Shown: positions 1 through 9,654 of the stretch, piece by piece
How the letters are laid out: every line of letters begins with the position of its first letter
Numbering within the stretch: the first letter of the stretch is position 1
Source: an uncultured Schlesneria sp.
GTDB lineage: Bacteria; Planctomycetota; Planctomycetia; Planctomycetales; Planctomycetaceae
Assembly: GCA_903871875.1 (NCBI GenBank)
Contig: CAIQIR010000107.1
Coordinates: forward strand, 62,001 to 126,000
Length of the DNA stretch: 64,000 nucleotides
Direction: 5' to 3'
Position numbers and translations under genes: made by a program
The notes under the pieces: generated by a model
Databases searched by the model: none
Told to the model about the DNA's origin: nothing
What the model saw: the letters and a program-made list of their open reading frames with translations, nothing else

Positions 1-991
1 CGGTTCCAAGCTGAAGGGCGGAGCTGTCACAACGATCTGCGCTCGTAGCCCGGAAAAGTTGATCGGAGACTGGACCTCTATCCAAGGCAACTTCGGTCCC
101 CGGGGGGCCAAGCTCGACCTGACAAAGATCGTGGCGTTTGACAATTATCACGAGATGTTTGCCTCACCAGACATCGACCTTGTCGATATCTGTCTTCCCA
201 ACGATCAGCACGAGCAGGTCGCAATCGCGGCGTTGAACGCCGGAAAACATGTCCTGGTCGAAAAACCGATCGCGCTCGACCCCAAGTCGGCAGATCGCAT
301 GGTGGCCGTGGCCCGCAAAACCGGTCGCCAACTGATGGTTGCCCAGGTCCTACCGTTCTTTCCTGAATTCAAGTTCGCCGCCGAGACGATTGCATCTGGA
401 AAATACGGCAAGCTACTCGCCGCCAACTTCCGTCGAGTGATTTCGACACCGAAGTGGTCCAGCGACATGTCCGATTTTCGGAAATTGGGCGGCTGGGGAA
501 TCGACTTGCACATTCATGACAACCATTTTATCAGCTTGATCTGTGGCGTGCCGCAGCAAGTCTTTTCGCGCGGGATCCTGCAAGACGGATTGGTGAACCA
601 CGTTCACACGCAATATATCTATGATAATCCCGCGTTGGCCATCACTTCAGTCAGCGGCGGAATCGCCGCGGATGGATTGGCCTTTTCCGCCGGATTCGAG
701 ATTTATCTGGAACGCGCCACTCTCCTTTACAGTGCTGGCACCTTGCAAGGGCAATGGACTCAAGATCGACCGTTGACACTGGTGACCGGCGGTAAGGCGA
801 CTCAACCTAAGCTAAAAGGGGGCACCGAATGGTGTTCGGCGTTTACCTCAGAACTCCAATCGGCGGTCGACGTCGTGAAAACGGGTGAAACCTCAAGGTT
901 ACTTTCCGACGAATTGGCTCGAGATGCATTAAAAGTGTGTCATGCCGAAGCGAAAAGCATCGCCACCAACAAACCTGTGAAGATTGGATAA
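1..991 (+). CDS. Gfo/Idh/MocA family oxidoreductase (5' end outside window)
   Basis: The reading frame is open from base 2, so the gene starts before the window and only its last ~330 codons are seen. The family uses NAD(P) to oxidise or reduce sugars, inositols and related compounds. The Rossmann-domain hallmark VLVEKPIALD, containing the EKP motif with the catalytic lysine, is encoded near base 260. It is preceded by DLVDICLPNDQH, the usual strand-turn around the cofactor. The C-terminal half has the family's substrate-binding alpha/beta fold, including GGWGIDLHIHDNHF. The frame ends in TAA at 989-991. The substrate cannot be told from sequence, and the next gene begins ~180 bp downstream without obvious coupling. 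The family assignment is firm; the role is open. Confidence 0.9.
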   Translation, partial: GSKLKGGAVTTICARSPEKLIGDWTSIQGNFGPRGAKLDLTKIVAFDNYHEMFASPDIDLVDICLPNDQHEQVAIAALNAGKHVLVEKPIALDPKSADRMVAVARKTGRQLMVAQVLPFFPEFKFAAETIASGKYGKLLAANFRRVISTPKWSSDMSDFRKLGGWGIDLHIHDNHFISLICGVPQQVFSRGILQDGLVNHVHTQYIYDNPALAITSVSGGIAADGLAFSAGFEIYLERATLLYSAGTLQGQWTQDRPLTLVTGGKATQPKLKGGTEWCSAFTSELQSAVDVVKTGETSRLLSDELARDALKVCHAEAKSIATNKPVKIG

Positions 992-1168
992 GCAACCGGG
1001 TTGATTCCGTAACATACTCGCCAGCCAGATTGAAACATTTGCAAACCGACAGTTCCGTTGTTCGAATGCCGCTTTGATCGACGCTTCAGGATGAGACGCG
1101 GAAACGAACGGACCAGCAAAAGCTTCAAAATCTGGCCGCGAGCAGCTCAATTGATCGGATGCCCCTTG

Positions 1169-2008
1169 ATGGTTGAAAACCTTCCCTTCCAATCACTTCA
1201 CCACGATGGCCTGACCATTGAAGGCTATTCGCGCGCTGCGGTGCAAAGCTATTGGCGGGTTCCCGAATTGAAACTGGGCTTCGACCTGGGCGGTAGTCCG
1301 TGGGATTTCATGAGTCTTCCCACGATCTTCATCACTCATGCCCATCTGGATCATATGGCCGCCCTTCCTGTCTACGTGGCACGTCGACGAATGATGAAAA
1401 TGGCTCCCCCCACCATCTATCTACCAGAGGAAAATGTGGAGTGGGCAGATCGTCTGTTGAAAGTCTGGCAACGCCTGGACCGGGGACGCATGATCTGCAA
1501 TTTGATCGGGGTCAAACCCGGACAGGAAATCGAACTTTCTCGCGATCATCTGGTGACGGTCTTCGCCACACAACATACGGTTCCGTCTGTTGGTTACCTG
1601 GTCTGGCAACGTCGTCGGAAGCTCAAGCTGGAATATCAGTCGTTAAGCGGAAATGAAATCCGCGACCTGCGTAAATCGGGAACGGAAGTGACTCACGAAG
1701 TACGAACGCCCCTGGTTTGTTATACGGGGGACACGGCCCCTCCAGGACTCGACAATTATCCGCCCCTGTATGACGCCAAAATCCTGATCACCGAATTGAC
1801 TTTTTTTCGTCCCGACCATCGCAAAGAAAAAATCTACAAGTTTGGTCACATGCATCTCGACGACATCATCGAGCGGGCTGACAAGTTCCATAACGAGCTG
1901 ATTATTGCCATGCATTTCAGTACTCGTTATGCCACGAACCAAATCGAACGCGCCGTGATGAAAAAAATTCCCGCCGTACTGAAAGACCGAATTAAGCTGT
2001 GGCTGTAA
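1169..2008 (+). CDS. Metallo-beta-lactamase-fold hydrolase (RNase Z-like)
   Basis: A 279-aa protein of the metallo-beta-lactamase superfamily. The metal-binding signature THAHLDHMA (HxHxDH) lies about 55 residues in. Further metal ligands are probably in YTGDTAP and in the late MHFSTRY histidine. The overall pattern, including a LITELTF strand before the last helix, is closest to RNase Z/ElaC-type phosphodiesterases, but it lacks clear tRNase Z diagnostic segments. The frame is open back to a TTG at 1058. I chose ATG 1169 because the 37 upstream residues look non-coding and the protein then starts directly with a beta strand. It lies 46 bp upstream of the spermidine synthase gene on the same strand and may be co-transcribed. 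The substrate is unknown. Confidence 0.8.
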   Translation: MVENLPFQSLHHDGLTIEGYSRAAVQSYWRVPELKLGFDLGGSPWDFMSLPTIFITHAHLDHMAALPVYVARRRMMKMAPPTIYLPEENVEWADRLLKVWQRLDRGRMICNLIGVKPGQEIELSRDHLVTVFATQHTVPSVGYLVWQRRRKLKLEYQSLSGNEIRDLRKSGTEVTHEVRTPLVCYTGDTAPPGLDNYPPLYDAKILITELTFFRPDHRKEKIYKFGHMHLDDIIERADKFHNELIIAMHFSTRYATNQIERAVMKKIPAVLKDRIKLWL

Positions 2009-2054
2009 ACCGCGGCGGATTCGACCTTGTTTTGACTCGCCTCGTGAGATCGCC

Positions 2055-2972
2055 ATGATGAATTCCATCGATCAATGGATTGGAGAAGCGTTCACACCGG
2101 ACGACATTTGGCAACACCGCATTACCAAGGTGTTCGCGCGGTGCCAAACTCCGTTTCAAGAATTGTCCATAGTTGACAGCGGTGTCTACGGCCGAGCGCT
2201 GGTGCTGGATGGCCGTTGGCAAACCTGTACCGGTGACGAATTCCTCTATCATGAGCCATTGGTCCACACGCCGCTGGCCCTGCACGGATCTGCACGTCGA
2301 GTTTTGATTGCTGGCGGTGCGGATGGAGGCGTAGCCCGCGAAGTTTTGAAATGGAATTCGGTCGAGGAAATTCGGTTGGTCGATATCGACGGCGACGCGG
2401 TGGACGCCTGTCGCAAGTGGCTTCCCGAGATTCATCAAGGGTCGCTGAATGATCCTCGAGTCCGAGTCCAAATTGGAGATGCATTCGAGATCATTGAGGC
2501 CGCGAGAAACTGGGACGTCATCATCGCCGACCTGACCGACCCGATCGAATCCGGTCCCGCATATAAGCTCTTTACCCGCGAGTTTTTTGCCTTTTGTCGT
2601 CGGGCGCTGGCACCGCAGGGGCTATTTATCAACCAGGCAGGGTCAATGTCCCCTCCGCTGATCGAACCATTGGCCAGAGTCGCCAAAACGATCGGATCGG
2701 TCTTTCGACATGCGGTCGTCACGGTCGCCCATGTCCCGACTTATGGATCACCTTGGGGGCTGGTACTAGCCAGCGATGAACCTCTGAACCTTCGTCCAGA
2801 ACCCACCCAAATCGATGAGCACCTTAAACGTGCGACCAGCGGGCAATTCAAAATGTTTGACGGACAAACGTTGCTTGGTTTGCTTCAGACACCGAAGCAC
2901 GTTCGTGACCGAATCGCCGCCGAGACAGTCATTTACACGCTGGACAATCCGCCGCAAATCGCACGCGGATAA
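2055..2972 (+). CDS. speE: Spermidine synthase-like aminopropyltransferase
   Basis: A 305-aa protein of the polyamine synthase family, which transfers the aminopropyl group from decarboxylated S-adenosylmethionine to putrescine. Motifs in order: the N-terminal YGRALVLDGRWQTCTGDEF segment with the HEPLVH loop, the nucleotide-binding AGGADGGVAREVL (canonically GGGDGG), LVDIDGDAV for the ribose, and ADLTDPIESGP (canonically DSTDP) at the active site. Length fits bacterial SpeE. There is no speD nearby, so the decarboxylated SAM source lies elsewhere. Two ATGs are adjacent at 2055 and 2058; I used the first. The gene ends 4 bp before the convergent DUF1501 gene, so no room remains for a separate terminator. 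Some family members make other polyamines. Confidence 0.88.
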   Translation: MMNSIDQWIGEAFTPDDIWQHRITKVFARCQTPFQELSIVDSGVYGRALVLDGRWQTCTGDEFLYHEPLVHTPLALHGSARRVLIAGGADGGVAREVLKWNSVEEIRLVDIDGDAVDACRKWLPEIHQGSLNDPRVRVQIGDAFEIIEAARNWDVIIADLTDPIESGPAYKLFTREFFAFCRRALAPQGLFINQAGSMSPPLIEPLARVAKTIGSVFRHAVVTVAHVPTYGSPWGLVLASDEPLNLRPEPTQIDEHLKRATSGQFKMFDGQTLLGLLQTPKHVRDRIAAETVIYTLDNPPQIARG

Positions 2973-2976
2973 TGCT

Positions 2977-4470
2977 TCAGATCAGCAGCTCAGGGATCGC
3001 GTTACCGAAAACGTCGGTCAACCTGCGTGCGCGGCCTTCGAAATGAAACGTCAGCTGCTCGTGATCAAATCCCAAAGCGGCCATCATCGTGGCATGAAGA
3101 TCGTGCACATGAACTTTGCGTTCGACGGCACGAAACCCAAAATCGTCCGTTGCCCCGATCGCTTGTCCGCCTTTAATGCCTCCCCCCGCCAGCCAGACAC
3201 TGAATCCATAAGGGCTGTGGTCCCGTCCCTTTGAGCCCTGCATGACCGGTGTGCGGCCAAACTCTCCCGCCCAGACAACCAGGGTACTGTCGAGCAATCC
3301 CCGCTGCTTCAAATCGGCGAGCAGACCGGCAATCGGTTGATCGATCCGCGAGGCGTTCGTCTGATGGTTTGCCGCACATTCGCCATGTCCGTCCCAATCG
3401 TTGTTGAAGAGCTGAATGAAACGGACCCCGCGCTCGACCATTCGGCGAGCCAGCAGGCACATCCGGCCAAACTTGGCTGTCGGCGCGGATTCCGTACCGT
3501 ACAGTTCCTTGATATGAGCCGGTTCGCGACTGAGATCGATGAGATCTGGAGTCGCCATCTGCATACGGTAGGCAAGTTCATAGTTCGAAAGTTGCGCCGC
3601 CAATCGCGAATCGTCGGGCCGGTCTGATTGAAAACGTCCATTCCAATGGGCCAACGCATCTAGCATCTTTCGCTGAGGAGCCGCCCCCCCTGCGGGGATC
3701 AAGTTGGAAATCGGCGTTCCTTCGGCTCGTAGTGGGGTGCCCTGATAGATCGCCGGGAGAAAGCCGCTTCCATAACTGACGGCCGGTCCGGCTCGGTATG
3801 CTCCGTCGGTCATCACCAAGTAGGCGGGCAGATTCTCCGTAGCACAGCCGAGCCCATAAGTGACCCAGGCACCTGTCGTCGGGTGCCCCAACTGCGTCGA
3901 TCCGGTGTTTAGCAATCCTAGTGCGGGTCCGTGGATAAAGGATTCATGATGGCACGAGCGCACCACGGCCAAATCGTCGGCCTGCCGAGCCAGGTGCGGG
4001 AAAATATCCGCTATTTCCAGCCCTGATTCACCATACTTCTTAAAGGTGAACGGTGAAGCCATCAGCTTCCCGTCGGTCGCCTTCATAAACTGCAGATTCA
4101 ATCCATCCGCTTTAAAGCTGTCCGGCAATGGTTGCCCGTCGAATCTTGTCAGTTCGGGCTTGGGGTCAAAAGTATCAAGATGGCTGGGGCCACCGGTCAT
4201 GAACAAAAAGATGACTCGCTGAGCACGACCGACAAAATGAGGACTCTTCGGGGTAAGAGGATTGACGATATCTGCGGCGGGCGCCTCGCGCGACATCAGA
4301 AAGCCCAACGTCGAAGCCCCGAAGCCAAATGCCGACTGACGTAAGAAGTCGCGTCGATCAGAAACCGCTGCATGTCGATGACAATGAGTCGTTTCTTGCG
4401 ATCCGTCAGCAACCTGCCTGACACCGGCGATTCCGGTACTCACTTCGCCACGGGGCCACTTAGTCCACAT
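2977..4470 (-). CDS. DUF1501 domain-containing exported protein
   Basis: A 497-aa protein of the DUF1501 family, a sulfatase/alkaline-phosphatase-like fold greatly expanded in planctomycetes. A twin-arginine export signal, RRDFLRQSAFGFGAS, sits at residues 39-53 followed by a hydrophobic stretch. Family motifs include FLFMTGGPSHLDTFDPKP, a SCHHESFIHGPA segment, and WAGEFGRTP near the C terminus. It follows the PSCyt1 gene and overlaps it by 11 nt: the ATG lies inside the last codons of that gene. A GGAG sequence sits about 8 nt upstream, so translation is probably coupled. This gene pair is a standard planctomycete arrangement. No substrate has been established for the pair, though a role in degrading complex, perhaps sulfated, polymers is often suggested. 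Confidence 0.93.
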   Translation of the reverse strand: MWTKWPRGEVSTGIAGVRQVADGSQETTHCHRHAAVSDRRDFLRQSAFGFGASTLGFLMSREAPAADIVNPLTPKSPHFVGRAQRVIFLFMTGGPSHLDTFDPKPELTRFDGQPLPDSFKADGLNLQFMKATDGKLMASPFTFKKYGESGLEIADIFPHLARQADDLAVVRSCHHESFIHGPALGLLNTGSTQLGHPTTGAWVTYGLGCATENLPAYLVMTDGAYRAGPAVSYGSGFLPAIYQGTPLRAEGTPISNLIPAGGAAPQRKMLDALAHWNGRFQSDRPDDSRLAAQLSNYELAYRMQMATPDLIDLSREPAHIKELYGTESAPTAKFGRMCLLARRMVERGVRFIQLFNNDWDGHGECAANHQTNASRIDQPIAGLLADLKQRGLLDSTLVVWAGEFGRTPVMQGSKGRDHSPYGFSVWLAGGGIKGGQAIGATDDFGFRAVERKVHVHDLHATMMAALGFDHEQLTFHFEGRARRLTDVFGNAIPELLI

Positions 4471-7400
4471 AGGAGAACTCCTGCAGATTGAAGATCGCGA
4501 GGCAAAGCTGCGTGAGCGCTGATGAGGGATTCTCGGGGGCCAACGTGATCAGGAGTTGCATTGCTTCCGCCTTCTCTTCGACACTGGGCAGTCGACCGAG
4601 ACCGACTCGCCAGAGCTGTTCAACAATCGTCTCGAGACGATTTTCGGCCTGTACCCGAATCGCCTGCGTCAGTGGGGCTCCGCCATGCACGAGGGCTTCG
4701 CAATACTGCCATCCCGAGGTAGTCGGATTCGCTTCCAGGGAGAAATCGGTACTCATGTCAGCTGGGCCATTGGGTGAGGCAAAACGGAGTTGCACTCCCA
4801 CAAAGTCATCCTCCAGAATCTCTAAGCGAAACAGGTCTCCGGGCAGACTTTCGATCCGCAATGCTGATTCCCCGCCGGTTCCCTTGAAGTATTCCATGGG
4901 TCTCGATGAGGTACCGGAGGTGTCATCAATTCGCCCCTCCGTTAGCACTGTTTTGTTCTTCCACAATTTCCAAGTCCCAGCACGACCAAGGTGCCGCACA
5001 TTCCAAAGCCCCCCCTGTATGGTTACTGGACCGATGTTGTTTGCGGGGACTTGCCACACAACGCTGGTGAGCCCGTGAGTCACAACCACTCCCGCCGGAG
5101 CGTCAAGTATTTTGCTGAAGGGACCGTTGTCGATTCGCTTGGCCCAACCCGCATGCACGCCGGATTTGTCGCCCGCCCAACCAGACTGTCCGGCACCGAA
5201 ATCAGGTTCATTCCAAGAAGTTCCGCTTTGTCCCGTCAACCGAGCCACCAATGCTGTCGCCTGGCGGAGGACCGTGGAATTGTTCATCAGCCACAGCGCT
5301 TGTGGCGCAACCGAAGTCACCTCGCGCGATGGTGCGCTGACGGAATTCACCGGCAGATCAAAAACGTCGAACATGGGAAACCGAAAGTTGCGACGCTGCA
5401 GGATGTACAGCCCGCGTCGTGTGTGTTCGGTCGGATCTGTCGAGACAATCCAATTTCCTGGCGGTCCTTCATCACCGTTAAGTGGAGGCAACACCGGGTG
5501 TCCTCCCATTTTCAGATTCAATGTTCCCGCCACGGCATGAATGGCATCCCACAGGGCTTCCGCCTCCAGTCGCCGACGGTTCATCTTCCAGAGCTGATGA
5601 TTTGAGGGATCGAGTTGGTGATTTCGTTCGTTTTGCCAGCGACTGTCCCGCTGATAAGTCGAAGACAGCATCAGCATGCGATGCATCTGCTTGATGCTCC
5701 ATCCTTGCCGCACGAACTCGCCCGCAAGCCAGTCCAACAGTTCGGGATGCGATGGCCGCTCACCCATTTGTCCGAAATCATTTAGACTGCCCACAATTCC
5801 ACGACCAAAATGCCCATTCCAAATTCGGTTAACCATGACACGGGCAGTGAGTGGGTGTGACAGACTGGTCAGCCAAAACGCCAGCGACTTACGGCGGGAT
5901 GTGGGATCGACCGTTTCGTCCCAGCGGCTGGCTTGCCGTAACGCTTCAGGAAGAGCGGCGCTCACTTGTTCCCTCGGCCGTGACAATTCCCCGCGATTCA
6001 GTAAGTGAATTGGTGTCAAAAGCTCGGGGCGCTCGTGGCCCAACACGCTGATTGTCGGAATTTCCATCAGACCGACAAACGGAATTCCGAGTGCCGTTTT
6101 TTCCGGTACGGCCAATACACTGGCAGCGAGGCCTTCCAAAAGCTTCTGCCGGTCGGCTTGTTCTGTGGGTGACATTGCTCGACCCGCAACTCGCGCGTCA
6201 AATAGTCGGATGGCCCGTCGTGCCTCTTCCACCGCGATGATTCGCGGGTAGTGTTGTTTGAAATCGGCGACGCCCATCGCATCGATGACGGGAAACTCGA
6301 CTTCCTTACTCTGAGCGAAAATTGCCTGCAGAGCATAGTAATCTCGCTGTGAGATCGGATCGAATTTGTGGTCATGACAACGAGCACAGCCAACCGTGAG
6401 CCCCAAAAAGGCCGAACCCGTCGTGTCGACCCAGTCGGCGAGCGTCTCGTATCGGATTTTCTTGCCGTCCATGTTCGATTCATGAACCTGCGGTCCGAAC
6501 GCATACAGGCCTGTCCCTGTTAACGCTTCCAAATGCCGCAACTTTTCAGGTGAGATCGTATAGTTGCCATTCAACACCAGATCATCTGGCCAAAGTTCGT
6601 CGCCAGCGATTTGTTCTTGCACGAAGACGTTGTACGGCTTGTCGTCGTTGAAAGATTTCACGACATAGTCCCGATATCGCCAAGCGTTGCGGTAATAAAT
6701 ATCTGTTTCGAAACCACCGCTGTCGGCATAACGAGCCACGTCCAGCCAGTGACGAGCCCAACGCTCGCCGTACTGTTTGGATTCGAGCAATCGATCGATC
6801 AATTTCGACCAGGCGTCGGGTGAATCATCACTGACCAAAGCGTCGACCTGCGTAGGAGTTGGCGGTAACCCGACTAGATCAAAGTAGGCTCGACGAACCA
6901 ACGTCCTGGCATCCGCGCGGGGTGCCGGTGACAACCCCTTCGCCTCAAGTTGGGCGAGGATAAAAGCATCGACGGGCGAACTCACCCCTTGAACGAGATG
7001 AGAGGCCGGTGGCGTGACGGGTTGTACCGTCTGAAACGACCAGAATGTTCGGGGGTCAGCTACTGCGTATTTTGCTGACCTTGCCGGCACGGTACGAGGA
7101 TCCGACGCACCTGATGCCACCCATTTTTCAAGTACGTCGATATCTTCGTCGCCGAGCTTTCTCTGGGGTGGCATTTGCAAATCGGGATCGGAATAGCGAA
7201 CCGCGCGAATAACGAGGCTCTTTTCAGAATCACCAGGCACGATCGCCGAACCTCGGTCACCTCCTTTGAGCCAGCCGTCTCGGAAATCGAGTCTCAATCC
7301 ACCTTCTTGTTTCTCCGGTCCATGACAGGCCTGACAGTGTTCGACCAACAGCGGACGGATCCGCCGTTCGAAATCGTCCGTTGCAGCGCGGTCCGCGGCG

Positions 7401-7480
7401 ATCAGGACCGAGTGGCACATCGCACTGATGACGACCAGCCAGATGGCGACATCATCGAAACGATGGGCGCTCGGAAACAT
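4460..7480 (-). CDS. PSCyt1/PSCyt2(DUF1549)/PSD1(DUF1553) cytochrome-type protein
   Basis: A 1006-aa exported protein with three planctomycete domains in order. PSCyt1 has a c-type haem site CQACH at residues 49-53 and a distal MPP near 103. PSCyt2 (DUF1549) spans about 165-380, with WARHWLDVARYADS and a second CxxCH in GCARCHDHKFDP at 365-375. PSD1 (DUF1553) runs from about 530 to the end. A hydrophobic N-terminal signal covers residues 10-29. Residues ~751-946 are an added beta-rich segment between ALWLMNNSTVLRQA and the terminal helices RLETIVEQLWRVGLGRLP, which are normally close together. It is likely co-translated with the overlapping downstream DUF1501 gene. The haem-binding prediction is firm; the redox partner and substrate are unknown. 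Confidence 0.93.
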   Translation of the reverse strand: MFPSAHRFDDVAIWLVVISAMCHSVLIAADRAATDDFERRIRPLLVEHCQACHGPEKQEGGLRLDFRDGWLKGGDRGSAIVPGDSEKSLVIRAVRYSDPDLQMPPQRKLGDEDIDVLEKWVASGASDPRTVPARSAKYAVADPRTFWSFQTVQPVTPPASHLVQGVSSPVDAFILAQLEAKGLSPAPRADARTLVRRAYFDLVGLPPTPTQVDALVSDDSPDAWSKLIDRLLESKQYGERWARHWLDVARYADSGGFETDIYYRNAWRYRDYVVKSFNDDKPYNVFVQEQIAGDELWPDDLVLNGNYTISPEKLRHLEALTGTGLYAFGPQVHESNMDGKKIRYETLADWVDTTGSAFLGLTVGCARCHDHKFDPISQRDYYALQAIFAQSKEVEFPVIDAMGVADFKQHYPRIIAVEEARRAIRLFDARVAGRAMSPTEQADRQKLLEGLAASVLAVPEKTALGIPFVGLMEIPTISVLGHERPELLTPIHLLNRGELSRPREQVSAALPEALRQASRWDETVDPTSRRKSLAFWLTSLSHPLTARVMVNRIWNGHFGRGIVGSLNDFGQMGERPSHPELLDWLAGEFVRQGWSIKQMHRMLMLSSTYQRDSRWQNERNHQLDPSNHQLWKMNRRRLEAEALWDAIHAVAGTLNLKMGGHPVLPPLNGDEGPPGNWIVSTDPTEHTRRGLYILQRRNFRFPMFDVFDLPVNSVSAPSREVTSVAPQALWLMNNSTVLRQATALVARLTGQSGTSWNEPDFGAGQSGWAGDKSGVHAGWAKRIDNGPFSKILDAPAGVVVTHGLTSVVWQVPANNIGPVTIQGGLWNVRHLGRAGTWKLWKNKTVLTEGRIDDTSGTSSRPMEYFKGTGGESALRIESLPGDLFRLEILEDDFVGVQLRFASPNGPADMSTDFSLEANPTTSGWQYCEALVHGGAPLTQAIRVQAENRLETIVEQLWRVGLGRLPSVEEKAEAMQLLITLAPENPSSALTQLCLAIFNLQEFSYVD

Positions 7481-7623
7481 GAAAATGCCTTTATCAACGG
7501 CCCATTAATTTCGCCGTCCATGACACAAGAACCAAGCGGGGTCGACACGACCGCCATTTGTCGTCGGGAATACAGGCGGCAGTCAGCAATACGGGCAGTA
7601 TACCACCAAGTAGTCTTCACTTT

Positions 7624-8298
7624 TCAACGATGAACATCGGTTTCAATCGCTGCCCCGTTCCACTCGGCAAAAAATTGCGTCAAGAAGGTCTCCATGAAGT
7701 GATGACGTTCGACGGCTAGTCTTTGCCCGGCACTTGTCTGCATCCGATCCTTCAGCAGTAGCAGCTTTTCATAGAAGTGATTTACGGTCGAGCCGCTATT
7801 GGATTTGTAGGCGGCAAATGATTCATGCCATTCCGGAGGAACGGCATGATCGTAGAGCGGTCGATGCAACGAGCCGCCGAAAGAAAAGGCCCGTGCGATA
7901 CCGATGGCTCCGATCGCGTCCAGACGATCAGCATCCTGAACACATTTCCCTTCGAGCGTGGACATGTCGGTCGGTACGCCAGCCCCTTTGAAGGAAACCT
8001 GCGAAACAATCTCACAAACAGCCTCGAGGGTTACCGTGTCAACCTGCTGTCGTTCGAGCCAGGCACGAGCAGCTAAAGGCCCCGCGCTCTCATCTCCGCC
8101 GTGAAATTTCCAGTCGGCGATGTCGTGGAGCAGGGACGCCAATTCAACGATCTGGCTGTCGGCCTGTTCTTCTCGAGCAAACTGTAGAGCATTTCTTCGC
8201 ACGCGGTCGATGTGAAACCAATCGTGCGCAGAGTCTACAGGCAGGGACCGTCGAACGAACTCGGCTGTCAAAGCAATAAGTTCAGCCGGATCAGGCAT
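7624..8298 (-). CDS. HD-domain phosphohydrolase (YedJ/YpgQ type)
   Basis: A 224-aa HD-superfamily protein. The metal-binding pattern is present: AHDWFHIDRV supplies the first histidine, LLHDIADWK the HD pair, and QDADRLDAIGAIGIARAF the last aspartate. This pattern marks the YedJ/YpgQ subgroup, and Bacillus YpgQ has Mn-dependent nucleotide pyrophosphohydrolase activity. It is a soluble cytoplasmic protein of normal family length. The start lies 6 bp after the stop of the ABC-associated protein gene upstream, so it is probably the last gene of that transcription unit. The following PSCyt1 gene is separated by 143 bp. The exact substrate is inferred only loosely. Confidence 0.85.
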   Translation of the reverse strand: MPDPAELIALTAEFVRRSLPVDSAHDWFHIDRVRRNALQFAREEQADSQIVELASLLHDIADWKFHGGDESAGPLAARAWLERQQVDTVTLEAVCEIVSQVSFKGAGVPTDMSTLEGKCVQDADRLDAIGAIGIARAFSFGGSLHRPLYDHAVPPEWHESFAAYKSNSGSTVNHFYEKLLLLKDRMQTSAGQRLAVERHHFMETFLTQFFAEWNGAAIETDVHR

Positions 8299-8304
8299 GG
8301 AATC

Positions 8305-9654
8305 CTAACGACTATCTAGGAACAATCGCTTAAATTGCTTGTTGACCTGTTTCATGATGGAATCGTTGGTGATCTTCATTTCCACCAGCCACTTCAACGG
8401 AAAATCTTCGGGAACCTTCTCTTGAGCGATTTGATGGATATCGTCCCAGATCTTCCAACCCAACATGCATTCTTCGGTGAGTAGTTCTTCGTCCACGAGA
8501 TTCTTGTATTCGGGACGCTTGAACAACTTGTCGAACGCTTCCATTCCGCTGAAGGCCGATGCACGAGCCTTTTCAAATTCCTGTGCCTTGAACGCCTGCT
8601 TCGCCTCAAAGAAGTTTCGATGCGCCTCGGCAGTATCCGGCTCTGCTTCCGCGAAGGCTCTCATACGCCAATACGCGTAGTTCACCATTTTCTGATACTG
8701 ATCAACGGCCCGACGAACTCGAAGTTCATCATCAGGCGTTTTGGCAATCTGCTTGACGTCATCCTCCGTCATTTCCATACGAATATCTGATTCATCAGGC
8801 CCGATAACGGCATGGAAAATTTCCCGGCCATATTTCTCGGTCCAATCCTGACGAGCCAATTCCCAGGCGGCTCGCGTTTCTTCACCAAACCGGCCGTCTT
8901 TCTGCAATCCGGCTGCATAGTCAAACTGACAACGGGCCGGCGTTGCCCGGAACAGACTACGATCGAGAATGTGCTGCGGACGTGTCGTCTCGCGTTCACA
9001 CGATTCCAGAAACCAATCCTTCGCCGCCAGGAAGTTGTCCTTCCCATCGGGATTAATTTCCGGGTCAGGTCCCCCATTGAATGCGGGATCTGGATCACTC
9101 AAGAAGTACTTTCGATAGTCAACGGATTCATCCGCATAGCCGATTTTGTGCTGCAAAACTTTGCCCGCACGGTAATACAACTCCGTGGAGCGTTTGTTCC
9201 TGGCGACTCCTCGCTTCAGCAGTTTTTCGCCCTGCTTTACCCAGTAATAACGATCAGGAACCGCGTCCCATTCTGCAGACGTATTGTAGGCCAGATTCCA
9301 GCCATTGATGTCCCACACCTTTTCGTAGTGAGGTTGCAAACGCACGATCGATTCGGTCGTCGCCTGCATTTCGGCCCAGCGTTTCATATCCTTCTGCTGG
9401 TCCATCTCGATCCACAGCAGGTTGACAGCGACACCACGCATCCCCAGCAACACCAGGTTGATCGCTGCCCCCGAGGCATCCACGTCACCCAGGTCACTCT
9501 CACCCAAATCGTATTTGGTGCGCAACTGAGACAGCCATCCGCCAGGATTCTTCTTGCCGTCGGCGGGCAGACTCAATTGAATGATCGGAATCAAGAGAAC
9601 AATGATGCCGATCAAGTACATCAGCTTGCGTTGTTGAGAAGTCAGTTTGTTCAT
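8305..9654 (-). CDS. Membrane-anchored helical-repeat protein of the ABC export operon
   Basis: A 449-aa protein. An N-terminal signal-anchor helix (LIGIIVLLIPIIQLS) follows a short basic cytoplasmic tail. The rest is hydrophilic and helical with TPR-like spacing, for example KRWAEMQATTESIVRLQP and SAEWDAVPDRYYWVKQGE, and is probably extracytoplasmic. The ATG at 9654 overlaps the TGA of the permease gene as ATGA, so translation is coupled. A longer frame reaches 9705 but would run deep into the permease gene. I cannot assign a named family. The context of ATPase, permease and then this gene suggests a third, substrate-handling or assembly subunit of the transporter, which is an inference. Confidence 0.75.
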   Translation of the reverse strand: MNKLTSQQRKLMYLIGIIVLLIPIIQLSLPADGKKNPGGWLSQLRTKYDLGESDLGDVDASGAAINLVLLGMRGVAVNLLWIEMDQQKDMKRWAEMQATTESIVRLQPHYEKVWDINGWNLAYNTSAEWDAVPDRYYWVKQGEKLLKRGVARNKRSTELYYRAGKVLQHKIGYADESVDYRKYFLSDPDPAFNGGPDPEINPDGKDNFLAAKDWFLESCERETTRPQHILDRSLFRATPARCQFDYAAGLQKDGRFGEETRAAWELARQDWTEKYGREIFHAVIGPDESDIRMEMTEDDVKQIAKTPDDELRVRRAVDQYQKMVNYAYWRMRAFAEAEPDTAEAHRNFFEAKQAFKAQEFEKARASAFSGMEAFDKLFKRPEYKNLVDEELLTEECMLGWKIWDDIHQIAQEKVPEDFPLKWLVEMKITNDSIMKQVNKQFKRLFLDSR

